Positions 30,201-40,572 are shown, counted from the first letter of the stretch. The stretch is DNA of 64,000 bases from Halichondria panicea (GCF_963675165.1 NC_087384.1:6841682-6905681); one strand, 5' to 3'. The notes: generated by a model from the sequence alone, not told the origin. Numbers and translations: made by a program.

Positions 30201-31108
30201 AAAACAGACACAAAACATTTCAAGACACATCTTAACGAGTTCATTGTAAGCTTTCAGAAAATCATACATTATTGGACAAATGGAACTAAAGTTATGGCCG
30301 TTCAAAGATGCTTCATTTAACGCTGGATATAGTATGATTAGTATGAATGCATGCAGTGCAAAATAATAGAGAGGTCTGATTGGTTGATTGATCACCATTT
30401 CCCTGATCGGAGGGTGTAGCAAGTCTGTCCTCTGAAGGTCCTTGTTCGGGCGTGGGAGTCTGAGAACTCTCTTGTCAGCTGGCGAATGTCTGAGGTGTTG
30501 TCAGTGGGCGGGGCTATGATACAGCCCAGGGCCATGATGGTACGAATGGACTCTAAAGCTGTATCCTCGTTAGATTTCCGAGAGACTTGGTCCAGTTTAG
30601 AGTAAGGCACGAGGAGACTGTTTTTTTTGCAGTTTTTGTCCTATTTCAAGGGGAAAAAGTATGAAATTAGTCTACAAACTCATGTTATTTCCCGCCCACG
30701 CACACACATCTCCCACTACTCACACACACTACTCACAGTGGCAGCTCCGAAGGTCCACCCCTCACTGATCTTCCCCACCGCCCACACGTTGTGAGCATTC
30801 TCCGCCAACTTTTCCACCAGTCCACTCAAGCACTTGGGCACACTCACATCGGCAAGGTTCAAAGGTCGAGGTATGTAACCATTAGACATTTGATACTTGT
30901 CCGGGGGCAATACCATATATGGTAGTTCCTTATCTGAGTCATCTAGAGTGCTGATCTGGTAACCAAGGGCGATGAGTGTGGAGAGCGTTGCTAGGCCCAT
31001 GTCATAATCGTACTGTCTGTCTCTTTCAGTGAGGTCATTGAACGCCTTTAGACTAGGGTTGTGTTTGAGCTGGTCGCTACGGGTCTGTTGTCAAGGTAAC
31101 AGAGAGGT

Positions 31109-31142
<34 letters not shown>

Positions 31143-34100
31143 ACAATGTATGCATGTAATATAATATGTCACACAGATACGACTGGCAACAGCTCACCTC
31201 GGCATAAGTGTAGCCAGCCTCTATCTTATTCTTAGCCCAGACCTCATGTATATTTTCCGCCAGCCTGTCCTTGAGACCACACCTCAATAGGGGGTCTGGT
31301 AACGAGACCCCTGAAGTAACGATGGGGGCCGGCACAAATGCCTCGTAATCAGCCAATATCATAGGCCCCCTCACGATTAGATCGTTGGACACACCCAGAC
31401 ACCGGAAGGGGATTAGTCGTACGTCCATTGTCGGATCAATGGCATCCAGGAGAGGTGTGTAGGTAGTGGGCGGGGTATAGGAGAGGGGACCATGGATACC
31501 ACCCAGTGAGATCACAGCACTACATTGTGTGTGTGGGGAGGGGTAGCATATTTGAACAGCCATAACTTTAGTTCCGTTGGTCCAATAACGTTAATTTTAT
31601 GATTTCTGAAAACTTACAATGAGCTCGTTAAAATGGCATCTTAAAATCAAAAATCTATTTTGGGCCAGTTTTTGATAAAATACCATGGGCTATATATATA
31701 GCCCATGGTATTTTTCCGAAAATGAGAAATTATGGCCCGTTCCAAATTTGAGAATTGAGCATACCATCTGAATGGGCTACTTCTAAGCTTTCAGAAAATT
31801 ATAAAATCGTTGAAATTGGACCATCAGAACTCTAGTTACAGAGCCAACTCTAATACTCAGAATGTACTTACCTGATGCCAGCAGAGAAGCTAATGGCCGG
31901 AGTGATGAGGTCTGTGCCATGTCCGAACACCACCTCCCCTCTCACTCTGGTCCCGTTCACTGTATACCATGCCACGCCCCCCTCTAGGTCCAAGCAACAG
32001 CCAATCACATCGCCGACGCCAAATGATGTGGTGGTGGTCTTATCTTGTGTGGCTTCATCAGCGATGGAACACGATTGTCGAACAAGCCGCCTCGTAGTGG
32101 GCGGGGCTAGCGAGTGACCTCCGACCCAATAGTTACGTCCATCGAATCCAATCGAGAATACGTCATCGCCCACCCCCCCTTCCGTAGTGCCACACCCACT
32201 ACTGGAGGGGTGTGGCTGGAAGTAGTGAGGGTGTGCCCAACCTACTCGGAAATGTGACTCGTTGATTGTAGCCTCGGGCAATAGTTGTGTTAGCTGCACC
32301 TCGTAATACCACTTGCTGTATAGAGCACTGTTGTCCCTGGAGCCCACATACACCGTGGGATGGACACTGTGGGGGGTGGGGTGGATCACATGAGCTAGTA
32401 GTACGGGGGTGGGGATCACATGAGTATGGGGGGGCATTGAAAAGTATACAGTGTACAAGATTTATACAATTCTTGTAATACGTACATGTACTAGTATTAG
32501 TAGATATACTAAAGGTATAACTTATTGAAAGCTATACATAATTATAACGTAGATCACATGACTAGTCAATGACCTATGAACCCTGACCTGTGAACCCTAT
32601 CCTTGAGGGAGGTGTGCAGCAGTAGGTCTTTACAGGCGAGGAGATGCTTGAAGATGTGTCTCTGCTTGTCTCTCATGGCAACCCCACGACACACACACAG
32701 CGAGGAGAGCAGTCGCATCACCTGATCAGTGTACATGTATACCGTATTACTAGAATGTTTTGCGGGCATCAAACATAAGCAAACTTTGCGAGGGTTGATA
32801 AATTCGCAACAAATAAAATCACAAAACCTAAACTAGTACTAGTAAATACACACGATCCTTGCCAGAACGCAATAGTTAGATCTCAAAGGGTCAAATTTTC
32901 TGCTGATTTGGCGAGTTATATGTACTTGCAAGTTAGTACCACACACGTTGTCCCTCACCTTAGCATCTCTTCCGTTGCTATGCAACAGCTTGACGATACA
33001 GCCAATGTCCCTCTGAGATATGATATGCAGTACTTCAGGAGAGTCAGTGATAAGGCACTGAATCACATCAAGGACATGGTGTGACTGGGAGGGACAGGAC
33101 AGCTGGTCCATGAACACTCGTAGCCAACGCTGGGTGGCAAACTCTCGGCAGTTGTCGTGGTTACCACGTATCATGGCAGCTACAGCAGCATAACACACGA
33201 GTATTAACAGGGTACATGATTGTGCCAGCTTATAATGTGCTAGCTTATAATGAATAGCTTCACTCTTTATTACGTAGCATATGCAGAATAATGCTGTTGC
33301 ATTGAAAGTGGTTCGTGTGGTGAGGCCATTGATTGTCTCAAACACTGGCTTCATTAGGGGAATACTGATACATACACATAGAATAATAGTGTTGTGATGT
33401 ACAGCAAAGGCAATATTGATTGTGCTCTAGAGGGGCAAACATTGGATGGTTGTTGGAGGACTACCACTCACCCAAGAGCTGGTATAACAGACTGGTGACT
33501 TTGCTGTCAGCTCTAGCCTTGGCCATCTCCACAATGACTGACAGTGTGTATTGCAGTGCTCCTTGCTTCTTGAAGAGTCCCTGTCTTTGTCTCAACACGG
33601 CCACCTCTCTCTGGTAGTCCTCGTGAGATAGCTCTGCTTTAGAGGGGCTCTTGAAATAGTAGAGTAGCTGTGTGAGGACCTCGGCTAGCTCCATCTCCAG
33701 GTGGGGGCTCTTCACACGTGAGCTGCTCATTATCACACTATGTGGGGGGTACAAGCGTGAGTATGAACACTCTGTGTGGGGGGTACAGGTATGGTATAGT
33801 TGAACTTGATTATAATTACAGCGCCACTCTTAATCATAAGATTGTATCACCACACATTTTTTGGAGGGCAAATTTTTTCTGGTCACTGTAATTTACATCA
33901 ACTACAATAATTATGTCAAAGGCAGTGTCCTAATAAAAACTTCTGTTACTTGTGTATAAAGAGTCTCATGTGCCCGTGTGCCCGCTCTACAATGGTGGCA
34001 GCACCCTCCTCTTCCTCCGAGGCCCTCGTCACAGTGAAGGCAAACATCCTGCTCAGCTCACACCCCAGTAGAGCAGCACCATGACACCCGCTACTAGCCG

Positions 34101-36851
34101 ACCCTGGTCGTCGCTCCGACACAGAGCAGCCCACCACCCTCCGAGTGCTAATGTGCGTTAAATAGACCTCCGAGTCTCCAAAACAGACCTTTGGTATACC
34201 CATATTGTCAACAGTGGGACGAGACCACACCCCATGTAACGATGATGGCTGGAACTGAAAGGGTTAAATTTAGTATGATAAAAATTTAAATTATTAGCAT
34301 ACTCACTGTTGTCTTGGAGAAGCAGAATGCAGTGAGGTCCCTCTCTGCCTCCAAGGGGTCCACTAAACACACAGACCATTGCTGCTTACAATGTCCCTTG
34401 CCAGAGCTCTTCTTCACGCCCACACCACTACCCTCACGAGACAGTCTCTCCGCCCCCTCACGCCTTACACCCCAACTATTGCTCCGAGCTACACCGCCCA
34501 CACCACTGCTGCCCTCAAACATATCTGTGCCGCGTGTCTTGACAGCGAGGTATTTGCCCGTAACTAAGTGCTTAAGTCTGAATGGCTGACCCCAGCTGGT
34601 GAATCCTCCACCAAACCTGCACAGAGAAGTCAATATAACCAATATAAATAAACGGTTCCTTTGTAAGGCCATTACTTAATTTTAGTCTAGAGCAATCAAT
34701 TCCAATATCAACAAGTTAGTTCTGTAGCTCTTAGAGAGCTCTATCATGTACATGGCATATTTACTGAAAACCATTAAAACCTTTTGTCAGATTTGTTCAA
34801 GGTCTTCTAGTTTGATTGGTATGCAGAGTTATAAGGCTACATACACACACATAGAATGAGGAGGACTTACTTCATCTGAAAGAGCTCCACTCTCCAGAGG
34901 GAACGAAGGTGACTCTTGTCCTCCAGGGCCTCGTAGCGAACATCACTGTGTGTGTGGTGTGGGTGTGTGTGGTGTGGGTGGTGTGTGTGTATGGGGTAAC
35001 GGTTAATAAAGATATTGGAATAAGTGTAATCCTTGAGTAAGAATTGCCTAGAGTTAATTGCGATATTAATGTAGAATAACAGTTTTTCATTGCACAGTAA
35101 ATGTTGGTTCTAAGAATGAATTGCTAGTTGTTGTGAGTGTGTCTGATTGTACTCACGCTTTGGTAGGTACGGGTAGCTTGACACTGAGGTCACAGTCTCG
35201 TGCCCCCACCGTCAAACACGCCTTGTTCTTGTTACGATGTACCAGTCTCAGTACGTCACCACCATTGACATAACCAACAGCAGCCTCTTTAGCACTACCA
35301 GAGGAGATGATGTGGAGACTCCACACACACTGGTGGAAGGACGCGTGGACTAGCGGCAACTGTAGGGGGGGGGGGATGGTGTGGTTACAATGCTTGCGTG
35401 CACAGTGGAAATTAATATATCTGCTCGATGAAGTACAGTGGAGGGACTCGAAATATCTTTCATGTGTACGTTGGTGTTTAACTAACCTTCTTGGCAAATG
35501 GATCGATGTCGGTACTATGGAAGAATGATGTTTCAGCACTCTAGATAGAAAACAATAACAATAACACAGGTAAGCTTACAATAAAGATTATGATAATTAA
35601 GCTATAGATCATAATAGAAACAACAAAGCATAGTTAACACCTTACAAGAATGACTACATTTACTTTCTGTCCTACTAGTATATAATGATAAAGCCATAGA
35701 TCATGATAAGAACACTGTCTGTACTTGTACAATGACATTGTTGCTGCACTAGTTATGAGCTCACCAAGTATCTCTCATTGGAGACACTGACAAGAAATAT
35801 GTCGTCACCCGCTCTGACCTGTGTGTTAGTTGCCATGACAATACATCAGTTAGAAAGACATAATAATTGCTATACATCATTTGTATGCCTTCATTCAGTT
35901 TCAAAAGCCCACTTCAAAACTATTGTTGAAGCCTTGGCAACATAGTGAGAATACCTAGAAGTGTCAAAGTTTGACAAATTGGACAACATGATACATATAT
36001 ACTTATGTATCGGGTTGCCAATAGTAACGAGAGCAGCCTGACCTTCTCTCCCTCAGAGCGCTGGCTAGAGGACGGATGAACAGTGAACCATTCGCTCTCA
36101 CTCAGTGACCCTGTGTGTGTACCAGCAGGACAAGGCATAAGAGTACAACAATATAAATACACTGGTGGTTAGAAGTGTTATAACAAAGATTGTTTGTAAC
36201 TTGCATAACTCTACATTTTCATTGACACTGCCTGATAACAGATAACACTTCCTCATAGATGACATGCAGAAGCTAATTACATGATCTCCATTACTACACA
36301 CTGTATACATAGTACTAGCCCTCACCTTCTCCACGTCTTGTGAAGCCAATATCATAGGCCATCTTATCGTTACCAGGTGAGGTAGTGAGGCAGCTGAGGA
36401 GCCTCTTGGCAGGGACATGTCTCAACAGCACAGCATGGCCGTACATCAAGATCTTACGACTGCCTCCCCTCTACATCAAAGAAAAAAATCCATTAACTAA
36501 TTAACTGTCATATAAACTCAAGTCATTTAATACAATAATAATAATAATAATTGGAAATGTAGACGCAGCTATGTTAAGCACACCTTTTCTTTGCTCATGC
36601 CGTGCGTGTACATGGCATGGACGGACATGGCGTCCTCTAGTTGAAACATGCATCGCCACAGCTCACACGATTCCTGCACAAACACACACACACTGGGTAT
36701 GTACACAACACCTCAGAGGAGCACTTCAGTGGCTTGCCTGGTTTTGAGGCTCTGGTATGAGGTGACACAGCTGGGAGCCGAATCCCTTGGCAGCTAGGTA
36801 GCCACGTCTCATAGAGTCTCCACCAGTACAGGACAGACAGATGACATCTTC
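8148..36851 (-). CDS. RyR: Ryanodine receptor (intracellular calcium release channel), nearly complete
   Basis: A many-exon gene whose pieces follow the ryanodine receptor order without a gap. From high to low coordinate: N-terminal trefoil/MIR region (36851-33940), first RIH part (33740-32590), SPRY1 (32365-31870), RyR repeats 1-2 (31520-30600), SPRY2 and SPRY3 (30000-27450), central RIH solenoid (27300-23270), RyR repeats 3-4 (22600-18130), helical region (17760-14020), RIH-associated domain (13835-13340), paired EF-hands (12420-12110), then the membrane domain, pore and C-terminus (10620-8148). Diagnostic blocks include [39 protein letters not shown] and [11 protein letters not shown]. It differs from IP3 receptors in its SPRY and RyR repeats. 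The channel releases calcium from the endoplasmic reticulum and should be tetrameric. The exon at 36727-36851 (EDVICLSC) needs an upstream start exon that I could not assign. Stop codon is at 8148-8150; minus-strand AATAAA at 8013-8018. Confidence 0.95.
8425..8525. repeat. GTAGCTCT-family interspersed element
   Basis: About 100 bp sharing 'ggccataact', 'aaaactaagag', 'tagctctagacaag' and 'ctctatcacatg' with sequences at 22200-22300, 25560-25680 (inverted) and 34680-34780. All four copies are in RyR introns. No TIRs or coding capacity seen. Confidence 0.55.
9130..10620 (-). other. RyR: RyR transmembrane helices S1-S5
   Basis: Exons near 10620-10560 ([16 protein letters not shown]1), 10285-10120 ([21 protein letters not shown]2-S3 region), 9945-9820 ([18 protein letters not shown]), 9715-9590, 9530-9460 ([19 protein letters not shown]) and 9410-9132 (S4-S5 ending [11 protein letters not shown]) match the vertebrate channel module in order. 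Introns between them hold GT/GGGTGTATGGTGT arrays. Confidence 0.85.
10444..10558. repeat. GT-rich minisatellite in RyR intron
   Basis: Tandem copies of about 20-28 bp built on GTGTGGGTGTATGGTGT. A second GTGTGGAG-rich array lies at 10287-10390. No coding function. Confidence 0.8.
12110..12420 (-). other. RyR: RyR paired EF-hands
   Basis: Two adjacent exons each encode one EF-hand loop. The first (about 12331-12420) reads [12 protein letters not shown]: Asp1, Asn3, Asp5, Gly6, Ile8 and Glu12. The second (about 12110-12187) reads [12 protein letters not shown]: Asp1, Asn3, Asp5, Gly6, Leu8, Asp9 and Glu12. Both fit the calcium-binding consensus. The corresponding vertebrate RyR loops lack several ligands. 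Flanking sequence ([15 protein letters not shown]) matches the RyR context. Confidence 0.9.
12478..12712. repeat. Fold-back repeat, subfamily 2
   Basis: Arms 'ccgtaactaagttctggtgg' and 'gtaaagttatggccgttcaa' flank an interior with GGGCCATAATTTCTCATTTT and AACGAGCTCA. Same subfamily as copies at 30040 and 31553. Located in a RyR intron. Confidence 0.7.
12966..13016. repeat. 11-bp tandem repeat of ACATGACAATC
   Basis: Four to five direct copies in a RyR intron next to the 12.8-kb exon. Each copy carries TCACATGA, the octamer that recurs across the window. Confidence 0.85.
13097..13288. mobile_element. Possible degenerate relative of the 3441 MITE
   Basis: The left end TATAGCGGGCAATTTTCG resembles the TIR of the element at 3441, and the interior shares CGAAAATT and GCGAAAT blocks. 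The right end is poorly kept, so the boundaries are approximate. Confidence 0.4.
13340..13835 (-). other. RyR: RyR RIH-associated domain
   Basis: A single long exon with the best-conserved stretch of the gene: [58 protein letters not shown] and LTEYVQGPC, then a helical tail. This helical module links the cytosolic solenoid to the EF-hand and membrane region. It is close to the vertebrate receptor residue for residue. Confidence 0.93.
15178..15290. repeat. (CA)n microsatellite in RyR intron
   Basis: About 110 bases of nearly pure CA dinucleotide with a few CCA and ATA interruptions. It lies between the exon encoding [18 protein letters not shown] and the preceding exon ([10 protein letters not shown]). 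Confidence 0.95.
17873..18091. repeat. 65-bp tandem repeat in RyR intron
   Basis: Three full copies and a partial fourth of a unit of about 65 bp containing CCAGGCCACCCTCTATAATA and GGTTAATGGGCCCCAAAGCC. Copies are almost identical, so the array is young. Confidence 0.9.
18778..21866. repeat. 45-bp satellite array (about 68 copies) in RyR intron
   Basis: Continuous tandem array of a 45-bp unit: AGCTACAGTGTACACAGTGG followed by GACCACACTATAGGCTCTGT and ACACT. It fills the intron between exons encoding RyR repeat 3 (21970-22140) and the next segment (18436-18690). Variants are GTGCACAC versus GTGTACAC, TATGGG versus TATAGG, CACTGTAC versus CTCTGTAC, and a 43-bp form with TTTGCCAC that clusters at 21280-21745. 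Because 45 is a multiple of three, the plus strand shows long open frames (repeat [15 protein letters not shown]), which I regard as by-products. Confidence 0.97.
22200..22305. repeat. GTAGCTCT-family interspersed element
   Basis: Copy with 'aggtcataacttcac', 'aaaactaagagatgcattctgtagctctt' (split for length) and 'cctatcacatgacatg'. It is the longest match to the family consensus, sitting in a RyR intron. Confidence 0.55.
23150..23265. repeat. C-rich tandem repeat in RyR intron
   Basis: Three imperfect copies of a unit of about 40 bp made of CATACTCACAATGACCCCAC and CCCCTCATGGCCACCCCCC. Strand asymmetry is strong (C on plus). It ends just before a RyR splice site. Confidence 0.8.
23693..24004. 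repeat. Fold-back repeat, subfamily 1
   Basis: About 312 bp, closely similar to the copy at 4136. The left arm has CAGCCATAACTTGAGTACAG, the right arm ends in AAGTTATGGCAGTTGAAAGA, and the centre is near ACCATGGGCTATAATCCATG. In a RyR intron. Confidence 0.8.
25112..25277. mobile_element. Diverged MITE related to the 3441 element
   Basis: The left end CGTATAGCGGGTATATTTT and right end AAAGTTTATATCCGCTATG are inverted copies with mismatches, and the CGTATAGCGGGTA core matches the 3441 TIR. About 165 bp, non-coding, in a RyR intron. Confidence 0.6.
25560..25680. repeat. GTAGCTCT-family interspersed element, inverted
   Basis: Reverse-orientation copy: 'catgtcatgtgctagagtt', 'ctctagaagctacagaatg' and 'acaaaagttatggcct'. 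In a RyR intron. Confidence 0.5.
26930..27075. repeat. Fold-back repeat, subfamily 2, one arm
   Basis: Contains 'ttgagaattgaacatacc', 'atctgaatgggctacttcta' and 'agctttcagaaaatcg', ending in the 'aactctagttacagagc' arm. It corresponds to the right half of the copy at 31553. Confidence 0.65.
27447..28395 (-). other. RyR: RyR SPRY3 and following solenoid, one large exon
   Basis: The longest exon of the gene. It starts with the end of the third SPRY domain ([26 protein letters not shown]) and continues with [40 protein letters not shown] and [13 protein letters not shown]. Each matches a vertebrate RyR block in order. Preceding exons at 30000-28713 hold SPRY2 ([21 protein letters not shown]). 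Confidence 0.9.
28393..28572. repeat. 28-bp tandem repeat in RyR intron
   Basis: About seven copies of GGGGGTAACATGGTTATGTA followed by ATCACTGT, with small indels in the G run. It lies just upstream of the large SPRY3 exon. Confidence 0.9.
28585..28680. repeat. Fold-back repeat, subfamily 2, one arm
   Basis: Carries 'aagctttcagaaaatcat', 'aattaacgttattggaccaa' and 'aagttttggccgttcaaag'. It is half of the palindromic unit. Confidence 0.65.
30040..30318. repeat. Fold-back repeat, subfamily 2
   Basis: About 280 bp with arms 'gttctggtgatccaaattc' and 'ggaactaaagttatggccg', and interior 'ggtatgctcaattctgg' and 'cttaacgagttcattgtaag'. In a RyR intron. Confidence 0.75.
31553..31855. repeat. Fold-back repeat, subfamily 2, best-kept copy
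   Basis: About 300 bp. The left arm begins CAGCCATAACTTTAGTTCCG; the right arm ends in CAGAACTCTAGTTACAG. The centre, 31681-31710, is a perfect 30-bp palindrome built on ACCATGGGCTATATA and its complement. Single-stranded or transcribed copies would fold into a long hairpin. In a RyR intron next to the SPRY1 exon. Confidence 0.85.
31870..32365 (-). other. RyR: RyR SPRY1 domain
   Basis: One exon encodes [65 protein letters not shown] and [11 protein letters not shown]. These are the hallmark SPRY strands in the order and spacing of the first SPRY of ryanodine receptors. This domain marks the gene as RyR and not IP3 receptor, which has no SPRY. Confidence 0.95.
32746..32847. mobile_element. 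Short palindromic element, family B
   Basis: About 100 bp starting 'tattactagaatgttttgcg' and ending 'aaactagtactagta'. The ends are imperfect inverted copies. It matches a second copy at 55494-55592 over its whole length at roughly 80% by eye. Probably a small MITE. Confidence 0.65.
33940..36851 (-). other. RyR: RyR N-terminal trefoil and MIR region
   Basis: Exons encode [13 protein letters not shown] (36727-36851), [20 protein letters not shown] (about 36340-36471), [14 protein letters not shown] (about 36040-36110), [17 protein letters not shown] (about 35765-35815), [20 protein letters not shown] (35155-35360), [32 protein letters not shown] (34286-34620) and [14 protein letters not shown] (33946-34255). 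These match the vertebrate RyR N-terminal domains in order. A Ser/Gly/Arg-rich insertion (about 34400-34520) interrupts the MIR-type repeat. Confidence 0.88.
34680..34785. repeat. GTAGCTCT-family interspersed element
   Basis: Contains 'gtctagagcaatcaattcc', 'gttctgtagctcttagagag' and 'ctctatcatgtacatggc'. The most diverged of four copies. Confidence 0.45.
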
Positions 36852-37824
<973 letters not shown>

Positions 37825-37853
37825 ATCTTCACCATTTGAACTCTCAAACAAAC

Positions 37854-37869
37854 GGCTTTTCTAAAAGCC
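37854..37869 (+). terminator. Histone mRNA 3' stem-loop
   Basis: GGCTTTTCTAAAAGCC forms a perfect 6-bp stem with a 4-base loop, followed by ACCAC. It lies 29 bases after the H3 stop codon. A purine-rich stretch (AAAGAA, about 37882) is placed like a histone downstream element for U7 snRNP. This marks a non-polyadenylated, S-phase histone mRNA. Confidence 0.93.
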
Positions 37870-38024
37870 ACCACATTGCCTAAAAGAATCACTTTCCATT
37901 TATTATCAATGCCATTACATTTGTATTTTTAATACACGAACTTTCCTTTTTTATATGTATGAAAATTAATGGGGAGGGGTGTGCTTCTAATTAAAGCACA
38001 TTTGTTAACTTATTAACTTGTATA

Positions 38025-38824
38025 ATGGCTACTCCACATCATAGTCCCCTAGCTGGAGGAATGAAATCTCATTCAGACTTTGATCATGAGATGCATGTTC
38101 TATTACTGAGTAAGTCCAGAGTGAAGTCTTCACTAGGTACTTCAACATTGCTTGCTGGGTTTGCTTTGGTGAGTGGATGCTATAGTGTAGTGCAAGTGTA
38201 CACATTCATTTTATGGGGTATTGCTGCATAATAATTTTAGATATCACACCTAAATTTTAATGTATAAAACTGACTGAAGTTTTTATTGTACAGGTTGCTA
38301 TGGTTGAAGTGGAGCTAAACAACGATACTCCAACTGCCATCCTCATCCCCTTCACAATGATCACTGCCCTACTCATATTTGTACACCTCTTTTCTCTTGT
38401 TATTGCTACTCGCTTGCTACCAGAATTGGAAGCAGCTATTCATCAACCTCAGTTTTTATTCTCTTCGTCCATTGCCCGAGGGCACACATGGCCAGTACAG
38501 TTGGTGTGGTACCTGTCTAACATTGTGGGCATTCTGTTGTTTCTGTTGGAGTTGGTATTTGTAGCATTTGTCAAATTCTTCCCTCATCAAAACACACAAC
38601 CTGATCGCTACTGGATTGGAATTGCAACGCTAGCCGTCGTCCTTGTTCTATCACTGATAGCTGCACCCTTCATTGTGGTTTTCTTCAGATCTGTATCAAA
38701 GAAGAAGATACAGCTAATGGAGGCAAGATTGGAGAGCGGAAAAGCCATGGTAGACAATCTCAATCAAAATAATCCACTAGTGACTAGAGACATTTCTTTT
38801 GCTTATGGTCACACTGAAGTCTAA
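38025..38824 (+). CDS. Orai: Orai store-operated calcium channel subunit
   Basis: Two exons, 38025-38168 and 38294-38824, give 224 residues. Orai subunits form the hexameric plasma-membrane CRAC channel opened by STIM when ER calcium falls. The first helix (about residues 39-57) reads TSTLLAGFALVAMVEVEL. Its Glu53 equals human Orai1 Glu106 (selectivity filter), with Val49 and Phe46 equal to Val102 and Phe99. Basic residues Lys30 and Lys34 line up with Arg83 and Lys87, but Gly38 replaces Arg91. Three more membrane segments follow (ITALLIFVHLFSLVIATRL, YLSNIVGILLFLLELVFVAF, GIATLAVVLVLSLIAAPFIV), then a short basic C-terminal helix (KKKIQLMEARLES) in the STIM-binding position. It sits 200 bases downstream of H3. 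Confidence 0.95.
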
Positions 38825-39061
38825 GATTTAGTCATGTTCATGTATATTAATAACATTCATACGCTCCCGTACATAGCCATAGATTTTATGCTGTGTACGT
38901 ACGTGGTATAGTTATAAAGTAAAGAAATGATCATGCTTTTTTTATCTCATTTTGTGGGTTTTTTGGTGTAAAAAAGACACATGACATGTACATTTAGATG
39001 ATAATGTTGCCTAGTGATCAACTGTTTGCTGATGCATGCATAAAGCGGCAGCAGAGAAAGG
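38825..39061. other. Orai 3' UTR and SPATA22 upstream spacer
   Basis: AT-rich, 237 bases, no gene seen. Confidence 0.5.
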
Positions 39062-40572
39062 ATGGCACAGAAAAGACAAGCTCCTGTTCCAATCTTCAAT
39101 AGGGGCAAGCGTCCAAGACTAGCGCTTGTAGCTCATCCTGGACACTCCAACCAGCTTCCACAAAAGCAATGGAGCAATGAGTAGGACCTAAGTTGCAATA
39201 TACATTTTTGCTCAATTCACTGATATTTTCCTTCTTGCAGACATAACTACAACAGGCAGCCAGCATCAGGGACAAACTATGGAGCTCAAGAAAACTATCC
39301 TGCTGCTCAGAACCGCAGCTACACTCACCACCCAACAAACACTCGTCAAGACCCATCATTTACACGTGCACATCAACAAACACCAAACCATTCTACAAGT
39401 TATTCTAGACCAGACAATTCGTCTACCAACTATCCATCAAGTACAAGCTACAGACAATCTTCTGGGCTGAGAGAAGCGGCACAAGTTGAGTACAAGCAAT
39501 TCCCCATAACCGATTACAAATCTACTTTCCAACAAAAATCAAGCGATTCTCAACAAAACTCTAGTGGCTCTAAACCAAATTTAAGTAATTATCAGCAAAG
39601 TTCCAGTGGTTATCAGCAAGGCCCTACCACTGCGTATCAACAACGTGCTCCTACAGGATACCAAACGAAGTCTACCGATATTTCATCTTATCAAAAATCG
39701 TATCAAAAGGGCCCAGAAACAAACTCTCAATCGTACGCACACCAAGCTCAGAGATACCAACAACAAGCAAAGCCACAAGGAAACCCTCTCACACAGCAGA
39801 GCAACTTCACTAGTACTCCATATCGCCGACCTCAGCAAACTGTTCCCAACCCTCCTCCATCAAAGACACAAGTTCCTAGTCACTCCAGTGTGGGAGAAAC
39901 AGCTACTGGGAAAGCGTTTGAACCTGGCAAAACACACGTACGTATATCTGTGTGTGTAATGATACCTACAACATTGCATGTTTGTGTGTACATGTACAAA
40001 CACACTATAGCAGGCATATAGTTATGTATGTATAATAATCATACTATACACACACCTCATACAAAACCCTACACACAGAGTGCCCAGACTGGACAAGTCG
40101 TTGCCAAGGATACCAGTAGGCGTGGGCGGCCCTCCCTCCGACTGCTCACAGCCACTGCCCGAGGCATGAGACACTGGGCCACCTACAAGAGTCACACTCC
40201 ACTACTCTTTGAAATATTTGGTATCTAAGAAGTCCCCCTACTATTATCACAGTTATTTATTCTTGTGTGTACCCTCTAGGTAAACTGAGTAGCCCTGGAG
40301 TGAGCTCAGTGAGTCATGGATGCAAGCAATTCACTATACAGGCATCAGACGGACCAGTTGACTGTCACTTCTGGGAGATAGATCGTTCCCTCCCCCCTCT
40401 GAGTGCTGCTGGTGGCGGGTATAGGGTGGTGGGCCATTGGGACGACAAGATGGGTGTGGTCAAGTGCTTCTCTGTGAGGGCTGTGAGGCCAGGGGAGCTG
40501 GAGTGTGAGCGTGGGCGTGTGGACGAAGCTGATCAAGAAATGAGGAGATTTGTCGGATCATTAAATACATGA
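39062..40572 (+). CDS. SPATA22: SPATA22-like meiotic recombination protein
   Basis: Four exons: 39062-39180, 39241-39937, 40079-40220 and 40280-40572, with 416 residues in frame throughout. The C-terminal ~140 residues resemble SPATA22: SLRLLTATARGMRHWATY, TPLLFEIFGKL, HFWEIDRSLP, YRVVGHWDDK and VKCFSVR. In vertebrates SPATA22 pairs with MEIOB and RPA on single-stranded DNA during meiotic recombination, and this C-terminal OB-like part is the conserved one. The N-terminal ~270 residues are a low-complexity stretch rich in Gln, Ser, Tyr, Asn and Thr with repeated SYQ/GYQQ steps. The short motif PIFNRGKRPR near the start fits a nuclear protein. Assignment rests on family memory of the C-terminus. 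Confidence 0.8.

Noticed and set aside
8148-36851. IP3 receptor as the identity of the large minus-strand gene
   Set aside because: SPRY domains, RyR repeats and the C-terminal [11 protein letters not shown] are RyR features. IP3 receptors lack SPRY and RyR repeats and have a longer coiled-coil C-terminus.
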